NCBI GenBank assembly: GCA_032123435.1 | Contig: JAQBFJ010000068.1 | Location: 1-7,260 of the forward strand | Direction of reading: 5' to 3' | DNA length: 7,260 bases | DNA from: JAQBFJ01 sp032123435 | GTDB taxonomy: Bacteria; Verrucomicrobiota; Kiritimatiellia; UBA8416; JAQBFJ01 | In this document: positions 1 through 6,103 of the stretch, piece by piece | How positions within the stretch are numbered: position 1 is the stretch's first letter | How the letters are laid out: each line of letters starts with the position of its first letter | Position numbers and translations under genes: made by a program | The notes under the pieces: model-generated | Database searches by the model: none | What the model was told of the DNA's origin: nothing | What the model saw: the letters and a program-made list of their open reading frames with translations, nothing else

Positions 1-732
1 ACCGAATTCGAAATAATAGCTGAAGAAAGATTCCTTTCGGAAGATGAATTATACGAGCGTTATTCCGGTGTGGCGCGTGCGATGGCGGGTAATATGGTCA
101 TATTCCGGTTGTTCGACATAGGGAGTGATAAATCCATGCCATTCATGGATCTGCCTAAAGAAGAAAACCCGTCGCTTGGCTGGCGCGGCGCACGGCTTTT
201 GCTCGGACGGCGTGATATATTGGAGACACAGGCGCGTGCGCTGGCAAGAGTTTCTGAAGGTGGACGCATCCATGTAATGTATCCAATGATTGTTGACGTG
301 GATCAGTTTGTTGAGTTAAAAAAGATATTCATGACGGCTGTGCAGGATATTTCGTGTGGTGTGATTCGGCACGGTATAATGTTCGAGGTGCCTGCGGCGT
401 GTCTGCAGGCGGAAGAACTTTTCAAACATGTTGATTTTGCCAGCATTGGTACAAATGATCTGACTCAGTATCTTTTTGCAGTTGATCGCGATAATGACAA
501 GGTTTCGTATGATTATAATCCTGACAGACCGGTTTTCTGGAGTCTGATCAAAAACATGGCCGAGGCGGCCAGGGCGGCGGGTAAGTCACTGTCGGTTTGT
601 GGCGAGATGGCGGGTTTCCCGGAGTATCTGCCTCAGCTTATTAAAGCGGGCATTGACAGCGTGAGTGTCAGTCCAAGACGTATTTCGGACGTGAGAAAGA
701 GTGCGGCGGATATAGTGAAATCAAACAAGTGA
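1..732 (+). CDS. ptsI: Phosphoenolpyruvate-protein phosphotransferase (PTS enzyme I), C-terminal part; 5' end outside window
   Basis: The reading frame is open from base 1 to a TGA, giving 243 residues of the C-terminal PEP-binding barrel of enzyme I. Enzyme I autophosphorylates from PEP in the cytoplasm and passes the phosphate to HPr. Visible family blocks, numbered within the fragment, are RLFDIGSDK near 36-44 (usual RTLDIGGDK), ENPSLGWRGAR, VMYPMI, GIMFEVPAA, FASIGTNDLTQYLFAVDRDN, and VCGEMAG with the catalytic cysteine at 200. The tail SVSVSPRRISDVR is also typical. The VDRDN block favours enzyme I over pyruvate phosphate dikinase or PEP synthase. The missing N-terminal part would hold the HPr-binding domain and the phosphorylated histidine. 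The stop codon lies only 11 bases before the rubrerythrin start, so the two may share a transcript. No sugar-specific PTS component is visible, so it could serve regulation or a transporter encoded elsewhere. Confidence 0.95.
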   Translation, partial: TEFEIIAEERFLSEDELYERYSGVARAMAGNMVIFRLFDIGSDKSMPFMDLPKEENPSLGWRGARLLLGRRDILETQARALARVSEGGRIHVMYPMIVDVDQFVELKKIFMTAVQDISCGVIRHGIMFEVPAACLQAEELFKHVDFASIGTNDLTQYLFAVDRDNDKVSYDYNPDRPVFWSLIKNMAEAARAAGKSLSVCGEMAGFPEYLPQLIKAGIDSVSVSPRRISDVRKSAADIVKSNK

Positions 733-737
733 AGGAG
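732..737 (+). promoter_or_regulatory. Ribosome binding site of rubrerythrin
   Basis: AAGGAG sits six bases before the ATG at 744. It decides against the in-frame GTG at 729, which lies upstream of this site and overlaps the stop codon of ptsI. Confidence 0.75.
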
Positions 738-743
738 AAAGAC

Positions 744-1316
744 ATGGAACTGGCAAAAAGTCAGACGGCGAAGAATCTTATGACGGCGTTTGCGGGTGAA
801 TCGCAGGCCCGGAATCGTTATACCTACTTTTCATCGAAGGCCGGGAAGGATGGGTTCAGACAGGTTGCCGATATATTTGAGGAGACGGCAAACCAGGAAC
901 GGGAACACGCGAAACGGCTGTTCAAATTCATGGATGGCGGCGATGTTGAGGTTTCAGCGTCTTTTCCATTTGGCGTGATTGGCGATACGGTTGAAAATCT
1001 CAAGGCAAGCGCGGCAGGTGAAAACCATGAGTGGACGGATATGTATCCTTCGTTTGCCAAGACAGCGAAGGACGAAGGGTTTGATGAGATAGCAAAAGTG
1101 TTCGAATCTATCGCGGTGGCTGAAAAACAGCATGAGCGTCGCTATCTGATGCTTGCTGAAAACATAGACAAGTGCCGGGTGTTCGAAAAGGAAGCAGCTG
1201 TCACATGGCGTTGTATAAACTGTGGTTATGTGCACAATGGCAGAAGTGCGCCGAATGTTTGTCCGGCATGCGCGCATACCCAGGCGCATTTTGAAGTGTT
1301 GGCTGAAAACTGGTAA
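744..1316 (+). CDS. rbr: Rubrerythrin (two-iron peroxidase with C-terminal rubredoxin domain)
   Basis: This 190-residue protein has the classical rubrerythrin size and layout. Rubrerythrin is a cytoplasmic NADH-peroxidase terminal component that reduces hydrogen peroxide to water using electrons from rubredoxin. The four-helix diiron domain occupies about 1-140. The expected ligands are present: E19 (AFAGES), E52 and H55 (QEREH), E93 and E96 (GENHEW), and E127 and H130 (AEKQH). The C-terminal rubredoxin-like domain has C157-x2-C160 and C173-x2-C176 to bind one iron. All metal ligands are intact, so it should be active. The ATG was chosen over GTG 729 because of the AAGGAG at 732-737. It is followed after 22 bases by superoxide reductase, whose product is this enzyme's substrate. 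Confidence 0.97.
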   Translation: MELAKSQTAKNLMTAFAGESQARNRYTYFSSKAGKDGFRQVADIFEETANQEREHAKRLFKFMDGGDVEVSASFPFGVIGDTVENLKASAAGENHEWTDMYPSFAKTAKDEGFDEIAKVFESIAVAEKQHERRYLMLAENIDKCRVFEKEAAVTWRCINCGYVHNGRSAPNVCPACAHTQAHFEVLAENW

Positions 1317-1338
1317 AAAGTTGAAGGAGTAATCTGAA

Positions 1339-1728
1339 ATGACAAACTTATTGGAAATATATAAGTGTGATGTCTGCGGCAATATGGTTGAAATGGTTCA
1401 TACCGGAGGGGGGCAGCTTGTCTGTTGCGGACAGCCGATGCGATTGTGCGGGGAGAATACAACAGACGCCGCAGTTGAAAAACATGTACCGGTAATAGAA
1501 AAACATGATGATAGTGTCAGGATAACTGTCGGAAGCGTTGCTCATCCCATGACGGCGGAACATTATATCGAGTGGATAGAGCTGTTGATGAACGGCAGAC
1601 TGCTTCGTCAAAAACTGGAACCAGATGATGAGCCTGTGGCTATTTTTGACGGGTTGGATATGGATGAAACGGAGATCGCGTCGCGCGCGTACTGTAATCT
1701 GCATGGGTTATGGAAATCGGAAGCTTGA
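1339..1728 (+). CDS. dfx: Desulfoferrodoxin (superoxide reductase, two-iron type)
   Basis: This 129-residue protein reduces superoxide to hydrogen peroxide without releasing oxygen. The N-terminal desulforedoxin-like iron site is C10, C13, C29 and C30. The catalytic site uses H49, H69, H75, C119 and H122 (YCNLHG). E47 and K48 are the residues that flank the substrate site in the family, in the usual EKH motif. Length and spacing match the two-iron class found in sulfate reducers, and no ligand is missing. AAGGAG at 1324-1329 lies nine bases before the ATG. It follows rubrerythrin closely, so the peroxide produced can be removed by the neighbour. The next coding remnant (ferritin tail) begins six bases after the stop in the same frame, which is unusual. 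Confidence 0.97.
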   Translation: MTNLLEIYKCDVCGNMVEMVHTGGGQLVCCGQPMRLCGENTTDAAVEKHVPVIEKHDDSVRITVGSVAHPMTAEHYIEWIELLMNGRLLRQKLEPDDEPVAIFDGLDMDETEIASRAYCNLHGLWKSEA

Positions 1729-1920
1729 TTTAGTTTGAGAGGCGATCATGCTGCCGAAAGTTTTCTGCAGTGGTTTGTGAACGAACAGGTTGAAGAAGGA
1801 AGCAATGCGCGTGATGTTGTTGACAGGTTAAAACTTGCAGGTGGGCTCGGGCCCGGCTTGTTCATGGTTGATAATGAACTGGCTGCGCGGGTGTTTGTCC
1901 CGACTGTTGCTCAGAAGTAG
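1729..1920 (+). pseudogene. Ferritin C-terminal remnant (helices D and E only)
   Basis: An open frame of about 60 residues begins directly after the superoxide reductase stop and ends at TAG. From GDHAAESFLQWF onward it reads like the last third of a bacterial non-heme ferritin. FLQWFVNEQVEE is the helix D signature, and LKLAGGLGPGLFMVDNEL matches the loop and helix E (compare LAGKSGEGLYFIDKEL in E. coli FtnA as I recall it). The roughly 110 residues that should come before it, including the ferroxidase-centre ligands of helices A to C, are absent, so no iron-oxidising cage subunit can be made. The only possible starts in frame are poor; TTG at 1735 has no ribosome site. GAGAGG at 1737-1742 precedes an ATG at 1748, but that frame stops after ten codons. 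The likeliest origin is an internal deletion removing the 5' part of an ftn gene. An assembly or strain-level deletion is also possible. Confidence 0.8.
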
Positions 1921-1934
1921 ATATAAATTATAGT
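1907..1934 (+). promoter_or_regulatory. Possible weak promoter before the ferritin-like gene
   Basis: The only clearly AT-rich stretch of the oxygen-defence cluster (about 1919-1950) lies here. TATAGT at 1929-1934 could be a -10 box, with TTGCTC at 1907-1912 as a poor -35 at 16 bases spacing. TAGAAT at 1934-1939 is an alternative -10. It may be no more than a spacer. I see no PerR- or Fur-type palindrome. Confidence 0.2.
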
Positions 1935-1958
1935 AGAATAAAGAAAGAAAGGTAAAAT

Positions 1959-2453
1959 ATGGGTGTCAGGTTTAATATCGAGGAAGTATTGGAAATGGCC
2001 GCGCAGATAGAGCGTAATGGCGGTGTGTTCTACAGAACCGCCGCGAAGAACAGCGAAAGCGGACGTGAATTACTTTTGCGCATAGCGGAGCAGGAAGACC
2101 AGCATTTGGCTTTGTTCGAGGGTATGAAAAAAGACGTCAGTAAACGGGAAGCGCGTTCAACAGCGTTTGATCCGGATGGGGAAGCTTCATTATATTTGAA
2201 AGCATTGGCTGATGGACATGTCTTCGATCTGAAAGGCAATAAGCCTGCATCAATGCTGAAAGGTAATGAGGACCTGTCGGATGTTGTGAAAATAGCCATC
2301 CAGGCGGAGAAGGATTCGATAGTGTTCTTCCTCGGGATGAAGGAGCTTGTTCCCGAAAACCTTGGCGGAAGCAAAATAGACGCTCTGATCAAAGAAGAAA
2401 TGGGGCATATCACGTGGCTGAATTCCATATTGAAGGATGAACGGAGCGCATAA
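1959..2453 (+). CDS. Ferritin-like diiron protein, rubrerythrin family without rubredoxin domain
   Basis: This 164-residue protein belongs to the short rubrerythrin-like group (COG1633 type). Two helix pairs carry the diiron signature: E18 with E46-x2-H49 (EDQH), and E117 with E147-x2-H150 (EMGH). It has no C-terminal CxxC pairs, so any electrons must come from a separate rubredoxin, and the very next gene encodes one. The family role is not settled; peroxide reduction or iron oxidation are both possible. The protein is predicted to be cytoplasmic, with no signal peptide or membrane segment. An AAAGG stretch at 1948-1952 gives a ribosome site six bases before the ATG. Its TAA shares one base with the rubredoxin ATG, so the two are probably translationally coupled. 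Confidence 0.85.
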   Translation: MGVRFNIEEVLEMAAQIERNGGVFYRTAAKNSESGRELLLRIAEQEDQHLALFEGMKKDVSKREARSTAFDPDGEASLYLKALADGHVFDLKGNKPASMLKGNEDLSDVVKIAIQAEKDSIVFFLGMKELVPENLGGSKIDALIKEEMGHITWLNSILKDERSA

Positions 2454-2614
2454 TGAAAAAATATATCTGTGATGTATGTGGATACATTTATGATCCGGCA
2501 GTTGGTGATCCGGATAATGGGGTGCCGCCCGGCACCGCGTTTGATGATGTGCCGGATGACTGGGTTTGCCCTGACTGCGGTGTCGGCAAGGACAGTTTTT
2601 CAGTCCAGGAATAA
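2453..2614 (+). CDS. rd: Rubredoxin
   Basis: This small gene encodes 53 residues, the standard rubredoxin length, and is easily missed because of its size. The single iron is held by C6-x2-C9 (YICDVCGYIYDP) and C39-x2-C42 (DDWVCPDCGVGKDSF). The aromatic core residues Y4, Y11, Y13, F30, W37 and F49 are all present. It is a cytoplasmic one-electron carrier. The ATG overlaps the preceding stop in TAATG, and CGGAG at 2442-2446 can act as ribosome site. It sits between three possible acceptors (rubrerythrin, superoxide reductase, ferritin-like protein) and a likely reductase downstream, so it is probably the shared electron donor of the cluster. The glutamine and glutamate at the end (SVQE) are ordinary for the family. 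Confidence 0.97.
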   Translation: MKKYICDVCGYIYDPAVGDPDNGVPPGTAFDDVPDDWVCPDCGVGKDSFSVQE

Positions 2615-2693
2615 CAACTCATCGTCTGTCAGGTTTTTGATGGCAAATTGACTGCTTAACGGGCGATCCGGCACGCTTGAATACGGAGGGTGG

Positions 2694-3845
2694 ATGAGAA
2701 TAGGAGTGATAGGCGCCGGGCATGCCGGTGTGGAAGCTGCAAGTGCCGCATCGAAAACGGGAGGCGTTGAGGCCGTTCTTTTTTCAGCCGAATCCGTATT
2801 TCCCTATTACCGGCCGCGTCTGGTGGCGCTGGCTTTAAATCAAGTGGAAGAGAATGCGATATTCATGCATTCTCCTGATTGGTATTCCAGCCGTAGAATT
2901 GATCTGAGGCTTAATTCACCCGTTGAATCTTTCGACACGGAAAGACTGACAATCGTAAATAACGGGAAAAAGGAACAGTTTGACGCAATTGTCATTGCCA
3001 TTGGCGGCGGACCGGTGGTGCCGTCTTTTGCCGTTGCCGCAGAGGATAGAATTTTTCCTTTATGGAATATTGTGCATGCACGATCGATTCGCGGGAAGAT
3101 CAGACAAAATGGGCATGTTGTCGTTATCGGCGGGGGTGCAATAGGTATTGAAATGGCACTCAGAACGCGTGACGCCGGCATGAATGTTACGATAGTCGAA
3201 AAAGGTGATCACCTAATGCCCAGAGATTTCAGTAGGAAAGCGTCTGAAACCGTAAAACATTGCCTGGAAGCAAAAGGTGTTAACATGCAGATGAACAGGA
3301 CGGTAATTTCTGCTGACGGAAAAGGAGCTGGCGTTGTAATAGGACTGGCTGATGGAGAGATGCTGGAATCTGATTTTGCGCTTGTTTCCATCGGGGTTGT
3401 CAGGGACTTGCGGCTTATTGAAAAAACCGGGTTGAAAAAAGATATTGGCGTTATGGTTGACACAGAATTGAAAACATCCATGGATAAGGTGTTTGCCTGC
3501 GGCGATATCGCGCAAATTAACGGAAAAGTTGTCAGATGTTCCGCGCGTGAAGCGGCGGTTCAGGGCAGGATTGCCGGATTTAATGCGTATGCTGTTTGCG
3601 TCAATGATGATATGGAGCAGTACAAGCCTGCTGAAACGCCGTTGACCTTCAAATACAAGGATTTCGAAATGCATTCGATAGGCGCTTTGCCAGATCAGAT
3701 GTCTGAAGAAATCATGATTGATGAATCAAGTGATTTAGAATACAGGGTTCGAGTGGTGCGTGATGGCGTTACTGTCGGCGTGCAGATGGTTGGAAACGGC
3801 AAAGGGTTTCAGAAATATTCTGCTGAAGTGCAGGGTGCTTCCTGA
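2694..3845 (+). CDS. FAD/NAD(P)H oxidoreductase, probable rubredoxin reductase
   Basis: This 383-residue flavoprotein belongs to the pyridine nucleotide-disulfide oxidoreductase superfamily (type without redox-active disulfide, like NADH:rubredoxin oxidoreductase and the NirB N-terminal part). The FAD-binding fold starts at residue 1 with GAGHAG (G7, G9, G12). PYYRPRL at 37-43 is the usual substrate-side motif of this group. The NAD(P)H-binding fold has VVVIGGGAIGIE around 142-153, and the second FAD contact is FACGDIA at 267-273. No CxxC or CxxxxC pair lies next to the first glycine motif. GGAGG at 2685-2689 precedes the ATG by only four bases. Its position right after rubredoxin supports a rubredoxin reductase role, but partner specificity cannot be read from the sequence; a nitrite-reductase-like or NADH oxidase role is possible. 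The 79-base gap before it shows no clear promoter or terminator. Confidence 0.85.
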   Translation: MRIGVIGAGHAGVEAASAASKTGGVEAVLFSAESVFPYYRPRLVALALNQVEENAIFMHSPDWYSSRRIDLRLNSPVESFDTERLTIVNNGKKEQFDAIVIAIGGGPVVPSFAVAAEDRIFPLWNIVHARSIRGKIRQNGHVVVIGGGAIGIEMALRTRDAGMNVTIVEKGDHLMPRDFSRKASETVKHCLEAKGVNMQMNRTVISADGKGAGVVIGLADGEMLESDFALVSIGVVRDLRLIEKTGLKKDIGVMVDTELKTSMDKVFACGDIAQINGKVVRCSAREAAVQGRIAGFNAYAVCVNDDMEQYKPAETPLTFKYKDFEMHSIGALPDQMSEEIMIDESSDLEYRVRVVRDGVTVGVQMVGNGKGFQKYSAEVQGAS

Positions 3846-3848
3846 ACT

Positions 3849-3889
3849 TCCGCATGAAGCTGGTTCGGCGTGACAGGCGGAGATGCGGA
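3849..3889. repeat. Short inverted repeat after the flavoprotein gene
   Basis: TCCGCAT at 3849-3855 is complementary to ATGCGGA at 3883-3889, separated by 27 bases. It starts four bases after the stop codon. The loop is long and no T run follows, so it is a weak candidate for a terminator or mRNA 3' end structure. Confidence 0.25.
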
Positions 3890-3906
3890 TAATGGGATTG
3901 AGATTG

Positions 3907-3944
3907 AATGTCCAATAACCAATTCCAATTTCCAATGACCAAAT
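3907..3944. repeat. CCAAT-periodic intergenic repeat (dispersed-type)
   Basis: Within the 180-base gap between the flavoprotein and the cysteine-rich gene lies a short periodic tract. CCAAT occurs at 3912, 3919, 3925 and 3932, with a variant CCAAA at 3939, so the period is 6 to 7 bases. Read on the other strand it gives the TTGG-rich pattern that is often miscalled as small proteins with the words GHW, LVIG and IGYW. From memory, very similar tracts recur in intergenic regions of PVC-group and some candidate-phylum genomes; I cannot confirm this here. The rest of the gap (3846-3906 and 3945-4010) holds no gene or convincing promoter that I can see. Confidence 0.6.
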
Positions 3945-4010
3945 GGGGAAAAAACAGGGAGTTGATAATTCGGAAAGTTTGCCCGCGGCGGAAAGCGAGG
4001 AATGGATATA

Positions 4011-4016
4011 AAGGAG
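4011..4016 (+). promoter_or_regulatory. Ribosome binding site of the cysteine-rich gene
   Basis: AAGGAG lies nine bases before the ATG at 4026 and downstream of the in-frame ATG at 4002. It therefore supports the start at 4026, not the eight-codon longer version. Confidence 0.75.
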
Positions 4017-4025
4017 AAGATAAAA

Positions 4026-4406
4026 ATGAAAACCTGTTTCAAGGAGTGTACAAATTGTCATTACAAATGGTGTGATCGTGGTGTTTTCCTGTCGGATCCA
4101 GCCGTGGAGCTGGTGGGGTATCAAGTGAATTACGGAAAACTTCAAGCCGGTTTCTTTCTCTTCAACCACAGTATTCGGGATTGCGGTACGTCTTTTGCCG
4201 TGGAAGCAGGTAGATTTACGGATATGCATGATGGTCCCATCTTTGAGTCAAGGGCTAAGGTGCCGGAAGATTGTCCTGGCTATTGTCAGGACAAGCACAA
4301 ACTGGACGCCTGTGATACGGAATGTGAGTGCGCGTATGTGCGGGATGTTCTGCAGAAGGTGAAAAGCTGGCCGAAGAAGCTGGATGATGCCAGGATTACG
4401 TCATGA
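4026..4406 (+). CDS. Conserved cysteine-rich protein of unknown function
   Basis: I recognise the overall pattern as a conserved hypothetical family but not its function. The 126 residues contain ten cysteines: C4, C8-x2-C11, C16, C53, C83-x3-C87, C96, and C100-x-C102. H12, H48 and H91 lie nearby, so metal binding or an iron-sulfur cluster is plausible. Strongly conserved-looking blocks are FLSDPAVELVGYQVNY (21-36), LQAGFFLFNHS (39-49), DGPIFESR (69-76), CPGYC and CECAYVRDV. No signal peptide or membrane segment is visible, so it is probably cytoplasmic. Start ATG 4026 is chosen from its AAGGAG; an in-frame ATG at 4002 would add eight residues. Its stop overlaps the start of the dsbD-like gene in ATGA, which suggests coupled expression. 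The setting of iron and thiol redox genes hints at a redox or regulatory role, but this is inference only. Confidence 0.85.
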   Translation: MKTCFKECTNCHYKWCDRGVFLSDPAVELVGYQVNYGKLQAGFFLFNHSIRDCGTSFAVEAGRFTDMHDGPIFESRAKVPEDCPGYCQDKHKLDACDTECECAYVRDVLQKVKSWPKKLDDARITS

Positions 4407-6076
4407 AGATAAAATATGAATATTCAGGCAATATGACATTGCGCGTGATATGTTCTGCACTGTTTGTTTTCGGGTCGGCATGTTCATCCGTTACTGCGCA
4501 ATTTGAAGATCCTTTTTCTGTGTCGGCTGATTTGCGCAATGACGCCACGGACGCAGTGTTGACCGTTTCTTTGATTGTGCCGAATGGGTATCATTTATAC
4601 GCTGATCAGGTTCACGTTGAACCGGTTGATGACAGCGTGAAGTTGGCGCCGTATGATATTCCGCAACCTGTTCGAAAATATGATGCCCTGGCCGGCGCGG
4701 AGATGGCTGTATATGACAGTGATGCAGTTTTTAAGTATCTGGTCGACGGAGCAGGCGCGAACAATTTAGCGATCAATGTGCGGTATCAGGGCTGTAGTCC
4801 GACAATGTGTTTCTTTCCTGTTTCCACGAATATTAATTTTAAATTAACAACGGCTGAGGAAGCTTTGTCTGACGCGGATTTGACCGGTGCGGGCCGGCAG
4901 TTGGATAATGATTGGCAGATATTGGCGGATCGGTTCACAGTGCTTGGACGTGAATCGGGTTATCTGCGGGTAAAGAAATTTCTAACGGTGTTGGACGAGA
5001 TGGCTGCCGGCGACGTGGGGCGTGTCGGATTGTTGGCTGGTGTTCAGGATCGTAGTGTATTGCTGACATTGCTGTTAATTGTGGTTGGAGGATTGGCTTT
5101 GAATATGACGCCATGTGTTTTGCCGATGATCCCGATTAATCTGGCAATTATCGGGGCAGGTACGCAGGTTATGCGCAAGGCTGATTCGGGAATGCCGTCG
5201 AATATTCTGCGTTGGCGCGGGTTCTGGTTAGGTGCCGCGTATGGAGCTGGCATTGCTTTCGCGTATGGTGTTTTGGGGTTAGTAGTGGTGTTGACGGGCT
5301 CGCGATTCGGAGTCTTGAACAGTTCACCTGTATTCAATATAGGAATTGCGCTTCTTTTTCTTTTTTTGGCATTGGCAATGTTCGGTGTGATCAACATCGA
5401 CTTCTCGAGGTTCATTGGCGGCGGCGCTGGCGGAGCCGGGAAAAAGCGTGGTTATACGCCGGCATTTACAGCCGGTATAGTGTCGGCACTGCTTGCCGGG
5501 GCGTGTGTTGCGCCGGTTGTTATTTCCGTTTTGCTGTTTTCGGCCGACCTTTATCAGGCAGGCAATTTCTGGGGTCTTTTTCTGCCGTTCCTGCTTGGTA
5601 TCGGGATGGCGCTTCCATGGCCGTTTGCCGGAGCCGGTCTTTCGCTTCTGCCGAAGCCGGGCCGATGGATGGAGTATGTGAAGTATGCGTTTGGTGTTCT
5701 TATTGCCGGTTTGGCGCTTTATTATGGATATGAAGGATACAGATTATTGTCTGATATAACCTTGGCGGATAGCGTTTCTGTCGAGGAGAGCATTTCCGAG
5801 AAGAATGACTGGTACGTATCGTTGTCCGGCGGATTGGAAGCCGCATTACGGGAAGGGAAACCTGTATTTATTGATTTCTGGGCAAGCTGGTGCAAGAGCT
5901 GTATTGTTATGGATCGGACTACGTTTCGTGACGCGGAAGTCAAAGAGCGTTTGAGTCAATACGTCAAAATCCAATACAAGGCCGAGGATATGACTGATCC
6001 TGAAGTGAAGGCCGTTCTTGATTATTTTGATGTTATGGGTCTGCCTACATATGTAATGCTTGTGCCTGGCCGTTAA
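4403..6076 (+). CDS. dsbD: DsbD-like thiol:disulfide interchange membrane protein
   Basis: The 557-residue protein has the three-part DsbD plan. DsbD carries electrons from cytoplasmic thioredoxin to periplasmic thiol proteins. An N-terminal signal-like hydrophobic stretch (about 11-26, with a possible cleavage after TA at 31-32) leads to the periplasmic alpha domain. That domain has a C121-x4-C126 pair in YQGCSPTMC. The membrane core has about six hydrophobic segments between 210 and 437; its cysteines are C228 (NMTPCVLPMIPI) and C358 (LAGACVAPVV). The C-terminal thioredoxin domain has WCKSC (C487, C490) and the cis-proline motif GLPTY (537-541). All six expected cysteines are there. The end comes only about 70 residues after the thioredoxin cysteines, somewhat earlier than in E. 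coli DsbD, so the last strand and helix may be missing. ATG 4433 is an alternative start that fits the signal peptide well; 4403 is kept for its ATGA overlap. Confidence 0.9.
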   Translation: MKIKYEYSGNMTLRVICSALFVFGSACSSVTAQFEDPFSVSADLRNDATDAVLTVSLIVPNGYHLYADQVHVEPVDDSVKLAPYDIPQPVRKYDALAGAEMAVYDSDAVFKYLVDGAGANNLAINVRYQGCSPTMCFFPVSTNINFKLTTAEEALSDADLTGAGRQLDNDWQILADRFTVLGRESGYLRVKKFLTVLDEMAAGDVGRVGLLAGVQDRSVLLTLLLIVVGGLALNMTPCVLPMIPINLAIIGAGTQVMRKADSGMPSNILRWRGFWLGAAYGAGIAFAYGVLGLVVVLTGSRFGVLNSSPVFNIGIALLFLFLALAMFGVINIDFSRFIGGGAGGAGKKRGYTPAFTAGIVSALLAGACVAPVVISVLLFSADLYQAGNFWGLFLPFLLGIGMALPWPFAGAGLSLLPKPGRWMEYVKYAFGVLIAGLALYYGYEGYRLLSDITLADSVSVEESISEKNDWYVSLSGGLEAALREGKPVFIDFWASWCKSCIVMDRTTFRDAEVKERLSQYVKIQYKAEDMTDPEVKAVLDYFDVMGLPTYVMLVPGR

Positions 6077-6103
6077 AAATGAAGAGGTCTGTATATTGTT
6101 GAA

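Noticed and set aside
954..1382. 142-residue open frame on the - strand over rubrerythrin
   Set aside because: It is antisense to a clear rubrerythrin with all ligands and has no recognisable motif.
2469..2651. 60-residue open frame on the + strand
   Set aside because: It overlaps rubredoxin in a different frame. The rubredoxin frame has all four cysteines and the correct length.
3961..4012. Promoter before the cysteine-rich gene (TTGATA at 3962-3967, TATAAA at 4007-4012)
   Set aside because: The two boxes are 39 bases apart, and no -10-like sequence lies 16-18 bases after the first.
3735..4229. 164-residue open frame on the - strand across the intergenic gap
   Set aside because: It overlaps the ends of two well-supported genes and draws its middle (IGIGYWTFNL) from the CCAAT repeat. 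No ribosome site or family pattern is visible.
5212..5733. 173-residue open frame on the + strand inside the dsbD region
   Set aside because: It lies wholly within the membrane core of DsbD in another frame. Its composition is rich in R, C, F and W, which is typical of a shadow frame.
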